Shown piece after piece: positions 10,951-24,239 of a stretch of DNA of 64,000 bases. Origin of the DNA: Lineus longissimus (taxonomy: Eukaryota > Nemertea > Pilidiophora > Heteronemertea > Lineidae); NCBI RefSeq assembly GCF_910592395.1, contig NC_088314.1, positions 13,332,001-13,396,000 of the forward strand, written 5' to 3'. Numbering within the stretch: position 1 is the stretch's first letter; the number at the start of each line of letters is the position of its first letter. Under the pieces are notes generated by a model, which had not been told where the DNA came from, did not search any database, and saw nothing but the letters and a program-made list of their open reading frames with translations. The translations under genes were made by a program, and so were the position numbers.

Positions 10951-13621
10951 CTTTTGTTCAGTTCTTCTCCATTTGGTATTTCAAAAATTGAAATAAAGCA
11001 TTTTTCTGTATTTTCTTTTCCAGGTAAGTGTTATCCAGTCTCTGCTAAGATATGTGTAAGTAAAAAAGGAAGTATTGTGTGGTACCTATGTTGTGAATGA
11101 ACAGTGACCATAGCTTGAAAATGAGACAGATGTTGTATCAATCTGTCGACATATAGTATTATAGTATGATAAGATTTTTCCACAATTTTGACATTGAATG
11201 GTGAAAATATGAAAGCCGAGTATAGACCAAACAGTTTCTAGGGTTGCAACAATATTTTAGCGAGTACGTCCAGCACACACTGATGTCTTTGCTAATTAGC
11301 ATTCCTGGGATATTCCTCCATAGCTATACCCTCATTGTTTGCAAGACTGGACAATTCCCAGTTTGCATATCAAAATTTTTTTAATATTGGTGGATTACCA
11401 ATTTTCTTCAGTTTATTTTTTCAAAAAACGTTTGTGCTTCATATCAGTTCTTCACTGATTTTGAAGCAATTTGTGTAGTTGTAACCTTTCATGTATTTCT
11501 GTTGAACAGAAAATTGGAAGTACAAATGGTTCCTCTGTGATTTTGAGGAAACGTTGTGTACTACTACTACTGTTGAATCGTACAGAAGTTTGCTGAGAAG
11601 TTATACAGCTCCATTTTCAATTTTTAGTCCACTTTCAGCAATTATTAAGCCTGTCTGTTATAGTCTGATATTGTGGGAGCAAGTCGATTTTTATATCCCT
11701 TGAGCATTCCAGGTGATCAAATTATTGTCTCTCTTGTGACATTTTGATAGATTAGTCATCCTAGATATAAGCACACTGTTAAAATGCCATGACACTCTTC
11801 ATTCCGAAAAATGTCATTGGATCAAACGGTAGCTCCAATATATATTGGGAAAAGCTCAAAAACAAGCTTGGGATATCTCACAATTGAGAGACTCATCAAA
11901 AATTCAAGGTCTAATCCTCAGTAGGCAGGTGACAAAAATGGATTTAAGATTTTAGTCTCCATATTCACTCTTCGTTTAATCATACCCCAAAACCGTTTTA
12001 GATCGTTTCAATGGGAATTCAATGATATGCACAAAATCCTGCACGTTCAAAAGGTTATTTTGACCCAAATTTTTTATATAACTTATTGAGAGATGGTTGC
12101 AATTAAAATAATTATACATTGGAAAAAAATGAAGACAGTCAAGCGACATTGAAAATCCTGATGTTGACAAGTCATTGCTAGCTGTCAATCAACTCAATTA
12201 GGTGTCAATATTCTCATACTGTTTTTAAGCTGTTTCTGCCAAATTTCTACAGTTTCCACTTAATCACAAGGGCTGGTTAAACATTATCCTTTAAAAAAGC
12301 ACTCGAGCTCATGCACTCATCTCAGTCATGCTGATGGTATGAATCGATAGAGGCAGTAGAGTTGACTTCATGGACTAATCAATGTCACTGCATGATCAGC
12401 ACAAAATGTTTCCATGATTTCTTTCACAACTAAATCATGGCAACTACATGCACATTACAACATGCTAGACCTTGTGGTTTTCATACCCCCTACATGTATG
12501 CCGAAAATGACTGGATTCCAGTTTATTTTGGGGAATTGCAGAATGTCTTTTGGCTTTTTGGGTCCAACGTTGTCCAAAAATTCTTTCGAGGATTGAGGTT
12601 CTTCATGATCTGCAAATAAACTAAAACACAGCGAAAAATCTGGCTGTTCACCGCTTGTAAAGAAAATCTCATGACTATTTTAGAATGCCAAGGGGGAAAA
12701 AGCCCTGGGTTGGATAGTACATGTACATATCATTCACTGGTATTGATGTTGTAAGACCCTGGGAGAAACCCTGTCGTCAATGCTCACATAAAACATAATT
12801 TTACCATCGCTTCTGATGTAGACCTAATTTAAGTTTTGGTGACAATATATGCGTACATTCATGAGTATGCGACAGAATTATTTGGGTTATTAGTTAAATT
12901 TGTAAAAAGGTTCATAAGATGTCACAGTGTGTTCTTGACTTCACAGATCTCATCCTCTGTGACGCAACACATGATAAGAATTCAATTGGTGTCACGATTT
13001 GTGTGTGACTTCACTTGTAGTTTTCATTCGTTTTTCTCTCATAACTATTTCTGTTAGTATTAATCCCATGCAATAAGAGATATATGCATATTCACAATCT
13101 ACATGAGAATTCAGAATTATACTGCCAGTCTCTTGTAAAATTAAAGGTATTTTTCAGCTTAAAATAAATCAACATGTTCAAAGGGTACAAGGGTGTTTAA
13201 GGAGGAGAAGTGCCCCATTCTTAAAAATGGCGGTCGAGGTCCTCAGGCCTGTCCAAGTATCAGTCTTATGACTGGTGGGCCTGAGGCCTCAAGCTTCCAC
13301 CCACACCCTGGTGTTGACAGGCATATCATGTGATGTGTACTTGGATCAATACAATCAGTCGAATTGGAGGTAATACAAAGATTAGCTGCTTTTACTCGAA
13401 ATCTTCTCTTCATATTTGTTTGTCAACATGAATCTGTGTCCATCTTGCAATGTTGGTTATGATCAGTGATGGTTTCCCCCGTTATCTGATGTAACATTTG
13501 CTTCATATCTAGTTCACTAGTTTAGTGATTTGTGATTTATGAAAATATATATATCCCTGACTTGATGAGGTTGCCTCTGTTCTGCTAAGGCCAGCCTAGT
13601 AAAACGAAACAAGGTAACAGT
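10951..13621. other. non-coding, no gene recognised
   Basis: AT-rich unique-looking sequence. Frames are 75 codons or less. A stretch at about 12836-13080 is loosely similar to 42840-43080 (see findings). Confidence 0.5.
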
Positions 13622-13870
13622 GTGCTCTTAGAAATAAAGGTTTTTGAGCCTCTGAAAAACCATCAAAGGTTTTCGGCCAAACAACTATGCACCCTGTCGG
13701 TAAAATGAAAAACTCCAGATGGTTTTTCAGATTGTGAAAAACCTCTAAAGGTTTTTGTTGAATGGGTTTTCACTTCGCTGAAAAACATCCATGGGGTCCA
13801 TATTTGTGTTGGCCGAAAAACAATAAAAGTTTTTTTAGAGCTTAAAAAACCCTCATTTGTGAGAGTGCGG
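13622..13870. repeat. MITE-like element with reiterated AAAAACC/GGTTTTT words
   Basis: Imperfect inverted ends (GTGCTCTTAGAAATAAAGG at the left, CTCATTTGTGAGAGTGC at the right). Inside, GGTTTTT and AAAAACC words alternate roughly every 25 bp, so the element could fold into a set of small hairpins. Partial copies at 3017 and 4310 show it is a dispersed family. Confidence 0.65.
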
Positions 13871-15254
13871 GTGATTATACTACTGTTCATGAATGATCTT
13901 GAGGGTTGCTAGAGACAGTAAGATACACCAGCTGGCCTTGAGTCAACCAACACTTTAATCACATAAATCACATAAATCATTTGACAAATCGAATTCTGCT
14001 ACTGTGTATTTTAGCCGTCCTCTTGCTTAATTGATGGATTTGCACTTCAGAGACTAATGCGTGTAATGGAAATACCGGTAAAACTGTCACCTGAAGTGTT
14101 CGCCACGTTGTGAGTCATGAAGGATGATTGATTATGGATCATCATACTCTCTCAAACATGTTCTAAGACCACAAATATTGATGAATTGCTGTCTGTGGAC
14201 TTTCTTATCTCACACACATCTTTGATTATTGGCAGGACTGAGTTCTTAGTTAAATGAAAAAAACCCACTGTGCTCGCTGTCACTTTTATAAATTGCTGAT
14301 AAATGGATATGTTGCAGTTTTAGCGTATCTAAGGTTTTGATCGCTTCATGTGGCGGGTGCTCTGACTTGAGCTAGTTTCCAGCTATTGCAATAAAAATTT
14401 ATGATCATGTTATCCAACCAAATACCTCATATGTGTGCTTTTGGGCACGTTGTAATCTACAGTTTGTCTTATAGATGACACGTTGTGAAAAAAACAAAAA
14501 CCCGAATATTTGAAAAACCCGATTAATTGATTGCTCCGAAATTTTTGTGATTAAACATGGCAGCCAGTGGCGATTATGAATTTTAGTGCGGAGACCTTGC
14601 GATTTCCATCTTTTGGCTATTTGAGGGGGGACATTCCGCCACGGCCCTTGTCTTGAGGAAACCCTGTTCAGTATGACCGCAAGAAAGACATCTCAGATTT
14701 CATATTCCCGACTGTACGTGTGCAACTGGTTACCACAGCAACTTCATTTGAGAGGTCCAGAGCAATAAGGTAGAAAACATGTCCTGTAAATTAGGCTTAC
14801 TGGACTTTACTAGGTGTATTTTCCTATTTATAGTACACAGCCTGGTCATCCTAGGATCGTAGTTTTGTGGGGAGTTATCAGTGCAAAAGTAGGCCAAATG
14901 CAAGCTGGAGTCAAGTTAGCACACATAACTCTAGCACACACAAGCCATGACACAGAACTCCAGACCACATAATGTTTTATATGGCAGCCGAAGCGATAGT
15001 ATCCAAATGATGGCATACTATTTTTGGTTACACTATGGTCATAATTGGAGCATCCTGAGATCAGGTTTTTGATACTCCTACCCGCATACAAATATCCAGA
15101 GGAGGAGTATATTGAAAATTACTGGTTATGTCTGGATATAAGTAGAGGGGCTACAAGTGCAAATCACTGGGACTATTATCTTGTGACATGGGGATGTATA
15201 GGTGGCGCCAGCACGGCAGATGGAAGGAGTGTTACTTATTGGGGGCTGTGGCCC
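13871..15254. other. non-coding, no gene recognised
   Basis: No repeat partner in the window and no domain-bearing frame. The frame at 15045-15326 runs into the minisatellite and is not gene-like. Confidence 0.5.
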
Positions 15255-16021
15255 GCACCACACCAAAGAGTAAATCTCAAGATCAAAACCATGACCAAAG
15301 CACTACAACACCCGACTGATGAGTAAATATCAAGACTCAAACCCATGACTAACGTACTACGCCAACTCATTGAAGAGAATATATCAAGAATCAAATCCAT
15401 GGCCAAAGCACTACAACACCCGACTGATGAATAAATATCAGACTCAAACCCATGACTAACGTACTACGCCAACTCATTGAAGAGAATATATCAAGAATCA
15501 AATCCATGGCCAAAGCACTACAACACCCGACTGATGAGTAAATGTCAAGACTCAAACCCATGACTAATGTACTACGCCAACTCATTGAAGAGAATATATC
15601 AAGAATTTAATGAATGACCAAAGCACTACACCACCACATTGAAGAGAATATCTCACGAATCGAACCCATGACGAACGAACTACGTCACCTCAATTGAATG
15701 AATTTGTCCAGAAAACGATTCAATGACCAAAGAACTAAACCATCCCATTGAGGAGTAACTGTCAAGAATCGAACTTATGACCAACGTACTGCACCAACAC
15801 ATTGAGGAGTAAATCTCAAATATCAAGAATCGAACCTATGGCCAATGCACTACACAACCTCATTTAGGAGTAACTATCAAAAATCGAACCTATGACCAAT
15901 GACTGCACCATCACATTGAGGAGTGAATATCCAGATTCAAACCCATGACTAATCTACTGCACAAGCCCATTGAGGAGTAAATCTCAAGAATTGAAACCAT
16001 AACCGAAACACTACACCATCC
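15255..16021 (-). repeat. minisatellite of about 54-bp tRNA-T-arm-like units
   Basis: About 13 units of 53-55 bp. The first half is organised in a 107-108 bp higher-order pair (starts near 15294, 15402, 15509, 15617); the second half is simpler and more diverged. On the minus strand each unit carries a word like CATGGGTTCGATTCTTGA, which fits the RNA polymerase III B box GGTTCGANTCC, but no tRNA-like acceptor or anticodon arm is visible. Frames in this array are artefacts of the repeat. Confidence 0.85.
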
Positions 16022-19000
16022 ACAATATGGAGGTATTCTGTAGCTGTGTTAGCCCCAAGTTTATTTCAGGAACAAAAACTGTTGGGGTCAAAAATAATGG
16101 TCACTCCCAGTCAGTCTAGTAAGCCTGTCAATTAAGGTTTTGGACCGGGTTTACAAAATTTCATTCAAATGTCCATTCCTCCATCCATGCCCACGGAGTG
16201 GGGGCAGAGTCTTGCGAATATGCTCGCTCGCGTTATATCTAGTCTCTCGTTTTGACTTATATTGTTGTCAAGTACATGACTATGTTGTCTCCAGTAAAAT
16301 GTGATGATAATGATGTAAAATGATGTCGACAGTGGTGGCAAAAATTATGAGTTCCGAGTCCTATAGAATGTGTTCCAAGGAAGTCCGCACTGTCTTTGTT
16401 CCTCTTCAGGCGACAGTGTGATTACTACCTGGCGTCACTGCCGCTTTCAATGCGTGATTGGAGCTCATTGCTTTCACCGGCACCCCAGTAATCACAGGCA
16501 GTCATGTAATTATCCCTTAGATTGAGCAATTCAGATGCTGAGGATTATGGTTTTATTCTCTTGGATTTAAGAAATATGCAAAGTTTATGAAAAATACCTG
16601 GTACTGTTGCTGAATAATTGGGCTTCTGCTTCTTGTGAGAGCAGGAAGGAGCTAGCTGTGTGGTAATTTCCATTTACAAGGCAGAATGGGATGCAAATGT
16701 TGCCACAGCATATCTAAATAATCTTTAGCCAAGTTTTATTTCAACAAAGTCAGGCAAGTATCTATCTGTCCAGCAGATGACGTATACATGTGATACAATG
16801 TTATCAAGATAAAGTTCTACTTAAGATGAAATGCACCTGAATGAATCAAAAATGCATCTGATGAAGTATGTCTTCTTTTCAAAGAATCAAGCAAAAAATG
16901 GTGTTCACGCATAAACACAAGGCTGGTAGGTACGACACATTCAAATCAAAAAGCCAGAGATAACGCACTGAGGGATAACATGCTGAAATGCAGAAACATG
17001 TAAAGTAATTTTTGCGACCTGTTTTTAACTGCCCAGTGTAATACAGTTTACTGAATATTTTGTTCCATACCATAACGCCTGATATGATATAGAAATGCAG
17101 TGAAAATGAATTTCACTTCAGCAAATGCATCACCAAACAAAGAAAAAGACACAATACAGAAATGTACGCTGTCTCTTCCTGTTGTTTGCTTAACCTCCAG
17201 ACATCCTCGTATTCTCACATGGAAAGCTGAGCCATTGTTTAAGATTCCCAAGATGTCCATCGATTGCTTCCCTCATTAGCTTGTACATATGTTTACCCGT
17301 AACTCGACACTATCGCATTTGAGTTGGGGCATACCTTGCATTCCATGAGAGTGAGACGTCAAGAGGAAGATGATCGAACCGCTATGCATTGATTTATGTG
17401 TCATCTTCATCGTGACAAGATAGCACTATGGGGACGCAAGATTAATACAAGAAATCGTTACCAAAGCTTTCGAGGCGAAAGGAAGAAAAACATTGGAGTA
17501 GCATATTTTTTGCACTCCAACTGAGTGTGACGAAAAGAGAGAATGAGTTTACGTTTATGTACTATTGAAGCAATATACATGCTGCTTTCATTGCATTATC
17601 GTTTCATCATTATTAATAAAAGCTTCATGGTCAATTTTTGGATCTTTGCCAAGTAATTCATCAACTACATGTAGCCAGTATTAATTGGGTAGAATGGATT
17701 TTTGCTCTACCATTTTATCCATAGTTTAAACAGGTGGTGAATGATAATATTTTCTAAACAGTTTCCTTTCTTAAAAAATTAGTTTATATTACCAACTTGC
17801 TTTTTCCCAAATTCCTGCTCAGAATGTCAGAAGTTTGCTTAGCGGGAATGGGATTTCTTGTCATACCTTGCGAGGTAATTTTATTGATTTTTCCCTCGGC
17901 AGCTTTTCCTGCATGGAATCGAAATTTGCAAACAAATTAGTCATGTTCGTGTTCCATACTGTCGTCTTTCTAGAGTGAGTGAATTATACAATCTTGATGA
18001 CTTGTATGATATGAATGAGTTTGGCGAAGATCAAATCATTGTCATGCTTGTAGATATTTCTGTACTACTCTGTGGAAAAAAAAACCAGCATCGAGGTTTG
18101 ACTCCATGCCAACCAGATACATTCTCCAGACACAGACCACCTCTCTTTTGGGGATTCCATTGGAATGGGCGTTCGTATACTTAAGAGAGGTGCCCTTAGT
18201 AGGGAGGTCAGTCATGCCATTACAGTCCATAGATCAATAGTTATGTGTTTCATATGGGAGGGGGAGAAAATCGGTTTTAACTGTGTTCACCCCGGAGAAT
18301 CAAAATCGTGAACTCCGGGCATTACGTGCAAAATCCAGGGTCCGAGTCATCTCGTATTCCTGAATTCTGAGTCCCTTGATCATGCGTCCAGGAAAGCATT
18401 GCTCTCAGCTGCTACTGACGCGACAAAGTTCTGATTCAACTGATGCCTTCGGATCTGGGGATCTTGGGGAATGCGATCGTTGAAGTTTCACACAAAGGTT
18501 CCGTCTGATAGGCTGCAGTAAATGAAAAGCTTTTGTTGTTGATCTTTTGCTTCGTCATGCCACCCAAGCAGAGATATGGTGCTTGAAATCAGTCCATAGC
18601 AGGCCCAGTAGGTCTAGATCCGAATGTATGCGTCAGTTAAGAGCTATCGTATTTAGGTATGTTTGCGAGGAAACCATTGAGGGACTTGGAAATGAATTTG
18701 ATATGAAAAAAATGTTCTTTATTTGTGAGTTACTCTAGCATGTCTAGGTATCCATATATTTTATTTCCATTTCCCATTCAATTCAGTTGCTTTGATTGAT
18801 CCCTTTTACCACTATCATCTGCGATTAACTGCATTCCCACTTTTAAAATACCATTGAACACCACTCACTCCCCAAGGTTATCCACTAATGATGAGCATGT
18901 ACTCCACACAATCTTTACTACTCTCACATCAAAGAATGTGTAGATATGACACTGCTTTTACTTGGTGTGCGGAGAAATGCTTTTAGGTATGATATGATTG

Positions 19001-21008
19001 CTGTAGCCTGTGGCACTATATGTGACTGAACGAAGAATAATATGCTTTTGAGTTGGAATAACTTCAATCATAAGTTTATTGAACCTTGTATATCGATGAA
19101 ACTCTCAAATCACAAATTGCATTTTGGCAGTTAGTCCTGCTTAGGTGCTAAAGTGTCAAATTATGTAATTCTCTATTTCAAAATGAATGATACAGGTGAT
19201 GAGATCGGACAGACTGGAAACAAAAAAATTTGAAATTTGATAGGTTTGATAATATGATTGATACTGATGTCATCAATGTGTATAATCTTGTTTGTCACCT
19301 AGAATTACTAGTCCTAAAGGACACATGTGAAGGTATGAGACAAATGGAGGTATGGCTCACAATTCTCTTCAATTTAGTTGGAGGTAGCAGAATGATGATG
19401 CATGATTATGAGAAAAACACCTTGCCTATTCCTCAAGGGCTGATGATCTTTAGGCTGACCCCTGTACCCTTTGATAATGTGAGAAGCAGTGAAAGCATTG
19501 TTTTGTTCACCTCTAGAATAATCTTTGGTAGCCTACATGTACACTCTTAGACTTCCGGTAAGCCCTGGCTAAAGATTGAAGGGTTCTGGAGATATTTCAT
19601 GCAATAACTGTTGTAAGTGTGGGGCTGGCACTTTTGAAAAAAATAGAGTGCAAGTTGAAACAGTACCTAAATATCAAACTTTACTTACTCTCTGACAAGG
19701 CATTGTTAAAAAAAGGGAATTAGTGTCCTGAGAATACCTAGCATTGCTGATGTCATAAAATGGCATATTCGACGTTGATCATTGTTGTTATTCCGCTGTC
19801 TCAAGTTGTATATAAATCTGGTTCCTGAAACAGCACACTGCCTTCATGGAGCTGTTCTTGCTGTGACGTCATAGACCCAAATGGGAAACGAAACTAAACC
19901 CAGCAACGCTTTGATCTCTCGACGCCATTGGTATAGGCATTGTGTTTTTCGAAGGCTTTTCCTCTGATGAAGTCTCACTAATGTTATATTTGCAGTCTAA
20001 CCCAATATTTGAGTCAGCGTATTTACAGTTAGGAAGAAAATAAACTACAAACCACTACTAATACCATTAGTGTCCACAACTAGGCTAAATTCCAATCCCA
20101 TTAAACCCTGGGCCACTCTTCCCCCGAGGTTACTTTGTGAGGACTAGCAAGTACTCCAGAAGATCTTCAGTAGTTTGACATGAAAAGTGGATGATGCCAG
20201 CAGATGTGCCATCTCCTTCAGACTTGCTCTGGTTGCATTACAACACCTCCAAACTATCAGGAGATTAGCAGATAGGGACATCGCTCGAGCTCTCATTTCT
20301 CTACAAGTATTCAAATCTCGTCTTGGAAGAGCAGACGAACTCAACTCTCTGTCATTTGTCTACAAGTATATGAATCATGTCTTGGAATGGGGTAAAAGGC
20401 AAGCACAGAACTAAAATTTAAGAATTGTTGTATCTTGCTGACGGGAGCTAATCAATAAATTTTTACAACAGGGCATTCATTTTGAAAAGGGTTATCACAG
20501 ACTTTTCACAGCACATTTGGCCTGCTCCAAAGATGCAACTTTCTTGAGCACATAGAAAATACTCCTACAATTATCGGCACTGCAGCCTGTTTAACAGACG
20601 TCAATTCAGCTTCTGAATTAGTTGTTTTTTATCATGATGACCAGCTTGGAAAAGGGGTGTTGATTCGATAATTTTTCAAAAGCCAAGTTCATGAAGTTGC
20701 AATAATGGTGAGTTGGGTAGAAACAATCATCTTTGAGTTGTGTAAATATTGGTTATGTGATTGGAGTGAATAGGGAGGTTGAAAACAATGACTTATCAAG
20801 GATCTTTATACGGATAAACTCTGTAGAATTAGGACGACTCTTGTGTACACTTCTATCCGTATACATTTAAGAATCTGTGATAAGTCTCTGATATCACTCT
20901 CCCTTTTAACCCTGTAGAAAGCCTTAGCTAACAGAATAAGATCCAGAAGTATTAAGGTAGCAGGAAGGGGTGAGCGTTTGTGGTTTCTGAGTGTGAGGGG
21001 TATAGTGG
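16022..21008. other. non-coding, no gene recognised
   Basis: Frames such as 19230-19550 (106 codons) and 20187-20414 (75 codons) have no recognisable motif. An imperfect hairpin joins GACTTATCAAGGATC near 20790 with its partner near 20885. Confidence 0.45.
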
Positions 21009-21095
21009 TGTCTGTTGACTGTGGTTTTAGAAAGACTAGGCATGATGCCAGTCTCTCTTAAAGCACAGTCTCTCTTAAATCACAGTCAACAGACA
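21009..21095. repeat. short inverted-repeat element or hairpin
   Basis: TGTCTGTTGACTGTG (21009-21023) and its exact reverse complement (21081-21095) flank about 57 bp. The pairing continues inward with mismatches, giving an imperfect stem of roughly 30 bp. Confidence 0.7.
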
Positions 21096-21161
21096 TGTCG
21101 TTTCAGTATTAGGTCTTTCATTGTAGCAATGCAAAAATATAAGTAATTTTGGTTAGGTGAC

Positions 21162-21308
21162 CAGGGTTTCCCCCAGAGGGGGGGGGCAAGGGGGGCAGTT
21201 GCCCCCCCTTAATTGTCCAAAAACAGGCAAAATTTGTTGTTTTGACCAGGATTTTCTGCAAAATTATGGTTTTGCCCCCCCTTGAATTTATTTCTGGCAG
21301 AAACACTG
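21162..21308. mobile_element. hAT-like MITE, 147 bp
   Basis: The left end CAGGGTTTCCCCCAGA and the reverse complement of the right end CAGTGTTTCTGCCAGA match at 13 of 16 positions and fit the CAGNGTT form common in hAT elements. Inside, G-rich and TTGCCCCCCCTT blocks pair imperfectly. Flanks (TAGGTGAC and AGGTCCAT) may be a decayed 8-bp duplication. Non-coding. Confidence 0.5.
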
Positions 21309-21419
21309 AGGTCCATCCTTTGTTATGTCCAAGTAGCTTCTAGAATGCCTCAACCACTCTCTTGATTACACGGCCGCCTCAGCGCCACCACGCGGGGCCT
21401 AATGGTATTAGGCCTAGTA

Positions 21420-21945
21420 GCTTCGCGCGATATGGACTATTCTGGGAAAACTCAATGAGGAAGTATGTTCATTAGCATGATCTATCCTTAGCTCCAGCTC
21501 GAGGTAATCTTGCACAGTGTTTTTTCAGGCCAGATACATTGTGGTGGAAAACATCTAGTACAAAGAAAGCCTGGCTTGCGCCAGACTAATAAGTGAAGAA
21601 GGTCTGGCTGCGCGAGACTACTATGATAACAATGACCATTACAGAGACTCTGTGACGTAGGCATATACTTGATAGAAGAACCATGACGTCCTGAGCTTCG
21701 CACGATATGGACAATTCTGGGAAAACTCAATGAGGAAGGTGTGCTCATTAGCATAATCTATTATTAACCCCTGTTCGAGGTAATCTTGCGCAGTGTTGCT
21801 TCTGCCCACATACATCGTGCTGAAAAACGTCTCGTACAAAGAAGGTCTGGCATGCGCCAGACTAATAAGTGAAGAACTTCTGGCTGCGCGAAGCTACTGT
21901 GATAAGAATGACCATTGCAGAGACTATGTGATGTAGGCATATATT
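21420..21945 (+). repeat. tandem duplication, about 275-bp unit, two copies
   Basis: The order CGATATGGAC..TTCTGGGAAAACTCAATGAGG, GAGGTAATCTTGC, CAGACTAATAAGTGAAGAA and TGTGANGTAGGCATATA appears twice, about 275 bp apart. Each unit has a CTGGC/GCCAG small hairpin. Divergence is moderate. Confidence 0.8.
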
Positions 21946-23007
21946 TTTTACAATTAAAAATGCTCTCAAAAGACTGGAATGATTTTTTATTAACATTTCC
22001 TGAATAAGATACCTTTCAGTTATCACTTTACATAAATAGGTCGGCGTTAGGTCACCTGCTTTCCTTTCCTCGTGACAATATACAGCAAAATTGTTACGAC
22101 CCCATAATTGCGCTATAAGTCCATAATAAGGCCACGTTGACCCATTATAAATGTTCGCCAGCTTCGCTATTTTGCCGCTACGCAGCACATTGGGTCCTTG
22201 CATCGAGGAACATCTTTTGGTGAAGTGGTTAAAGATATGAAGTGTGATAACTCTCCTAACTGCTTACAAGATCGAAGAACTGTCACTGATTTGGAGCAGT
22301 TTGTACTGAAGAGCTATTTGCCAATGGCTGCAAAAATGAGAGTCTTCATTGGAGGTTACTGCTGTTAGCTGATTTCCCAAGACATTTGTCTTATTGAGAA
22401 GTCTAGAAGTGTCATTGGATGTCAACATGAGAGCATCTCAGATTGTGAACTGATAGAAAATGGTGTCACAAAGATTACCACTAAGCAACCAGAATTTGGC
22501 ACACAATGCCCGAAGTTCAGGATTTTGATTCTCCGGCTGGATACTTTTTCAGAATTCATAATGACCTTGAAATCGGGGTTAAGATCATAGGCAAACAGCT
22601 CTTAAATGGAAAGGTGATGGATAGAAAATCTTATCGAGTGCATTTTTGCTACTGAAAGTCAAATTTCTATCTTATTTACACAGCTGGTGTATCTTTCTTA
22701 TGGTATTTTGATCATATAATTATGGTAAAGCAAACAAGTGAAGTGACCTCGGCCTGATTAATTAAACAATTCAATTTTTCAAAGCCATAAAATTCACTGA
22801 AAAATACATGTACCTGTATTTGGCTAAAGATTGTCCAGATTATTGATTGGGACAGGAAAAGAAAAAATCATTACAAAATAGTTATTTATTTACTTTGAAC
22901 CAATGCTGGAACATTGACTTGTCAGTTCAGATCTGTAATGAAATATGGATCCTGAATTCAGCTTTTTGTTCCTTTTCTGCAGTAGATTTGACATGATTGA
23001 ATGCCTA
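21946..23007. other. non-coding, no gene recognised
   Basis: A 113-codon minus-strand frame (21862-22203) overlaps the tandem duplication and shows no motif. Nothing else supported. Confidence 0.45.
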
Positions 23008-23990
23008 TTTTTAGCTCACCTGGGGAGCTTATGTCATCACGTCCGGTGTCCGTCGTCCGTCAACAATGGGGGCACGTTTGCTCACTTTTGTCTAGAAAGT
23101 TGAAACTCGGTGTGAGGATGTCTTATGACAACATGACCTGACACACCAAGAATCATCGCCATTCGACCTACTTTCTGGGCTCCAGGCACCCATCTTTGAA
23201 AACCTTATTTTGTCAATATCTCTTGAACGCTGATAGCTAGGACCATGAAATTTTTACTGTGGATACGTCTGATGAGACTTCACGACATAATTCCCAGGCT
23301 TTTAATTTAACCTACTTTTCTAGGTCCATAGAGGCGAAGCTCTAAAGCCTGCAGCACTCTAGCTGCCAACTTTGGCGACAAGAAGTGTTCGGCTGACGCC
23401 ATAGTTGGCGGCCAGTGGATCCTGGTCAGAGCACACCAGCCCAGAATTGGCATCCAGTAGCGTCTTTTCCGCCACTTCAGGCTGCCCTTTTGAAATCATG
23501 TGACATCAAGATGCAAGCTGATTGGCCATAGCCTTGCCGCCGACGCCAAGTCAGGGGACCATCCGTAGCACACCTGGCTTCTTCTTGCGTTCAAGCACGG
23601 CGAAACGCGTCAAAAATCAAACATGTTTGATATTTGGCGTTTAGTTGCGGCAAGTGGCTTCAGGTCGCGTTCGCCGATGCCGTTCGTAGGGATTTTTCAG
23701 GCGTTCAGGACTCTTGTGGCAAAAAACGCAGGTGAAAGCCGAAGTTGGCGGCTAGTGTGCTGCAGGCTTAAGAAATCTTTTAAGGCGGCATCTTGTAGAC
23801 TCTTCAAATTCAGTCTCTTGACACCTATTAATCATCGCCACATGTTGCCCAAAACTAGGTCGATTCCATGTGCTTCTGCCATTTCTGCAGTGCATGTTGA
23901 TATTGTATGTTCAATATTAAACCTCCATGTCTCATTTCATCCACCAATACATCATTCCCAGGTGAGCACAATGTCCCAAGGACATTTATT
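23008..23990 (+). repeat. diverged hairpin-headed repeat, interrupted by a MITE
   Basis: Starts TTTTTAGCTCACCTGGGGAGCT, then GTCCGTCGTCCGTC and GGGCACGTTTGC. The body shows weakened versions of the family words (GACCTACTTTTCTAGGTC). It ends CAGGTGAGCACAATGTCCC. A Harbinger-type MITE at 23346-23768 splits it. Confidence 0.75.
23346..23768. mobile_element. PIF/Harbinger-type MITE, 423 bp
   Basis: Imperfect TIRs of about 33 bp begin AGCCTGCAGCAC at both ends (few mismatches) and are flanked by TAA at 23343-23345 and 23769-23771, the TWA target typical of PIF/Harbinger elements. The interior is GC-richer than its surroundings. No transposase is encoded; the 123-codon frame from 23623 crosses the element end and is rejected. 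Confidence 0.75.
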
Positions 23991-24239
23991 TTAATCTTCA
24001 ATGGTAATTGTTCTTAGATCATATACGTGTTGATGTTTACTGATCTAAAGACCATCAAATACTTTACTCTCTTTTCTCGTTTGTAAAGTATGGGGAAAAA
24101 AGAACATATTAATTAACCCCAAATAATACCAGACATGTATTGACATGGTTCCTCAAAATTAAAAGAGAGTATTTGTAGGCTTGAAAATCATATTCATACA
24201 TTCCATTTTAAATGGAATTGGTACGGGCCTGATTCACAT

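Noticed and set aside
15255-15620. Hammerhead ribozyme in the minisatellite (CTGATGA words)
   Set aside because: The CTGATGA core word is present in some units but the required GAAA strand is not (CAAA instead), and units with CATTGA lack the core.
15255-16021. CRISPR-like array of spaced repeats
   Set aside because: Units are contiguous and diverge together with no unique spacers; eukaryotic minisatellite.
23623-23994. 123-codon frame at the end of the Harbinger-type MITE
   Set aside because: It crosses the MITE boundary into an unrelated repeat, so it cannot be one gene.
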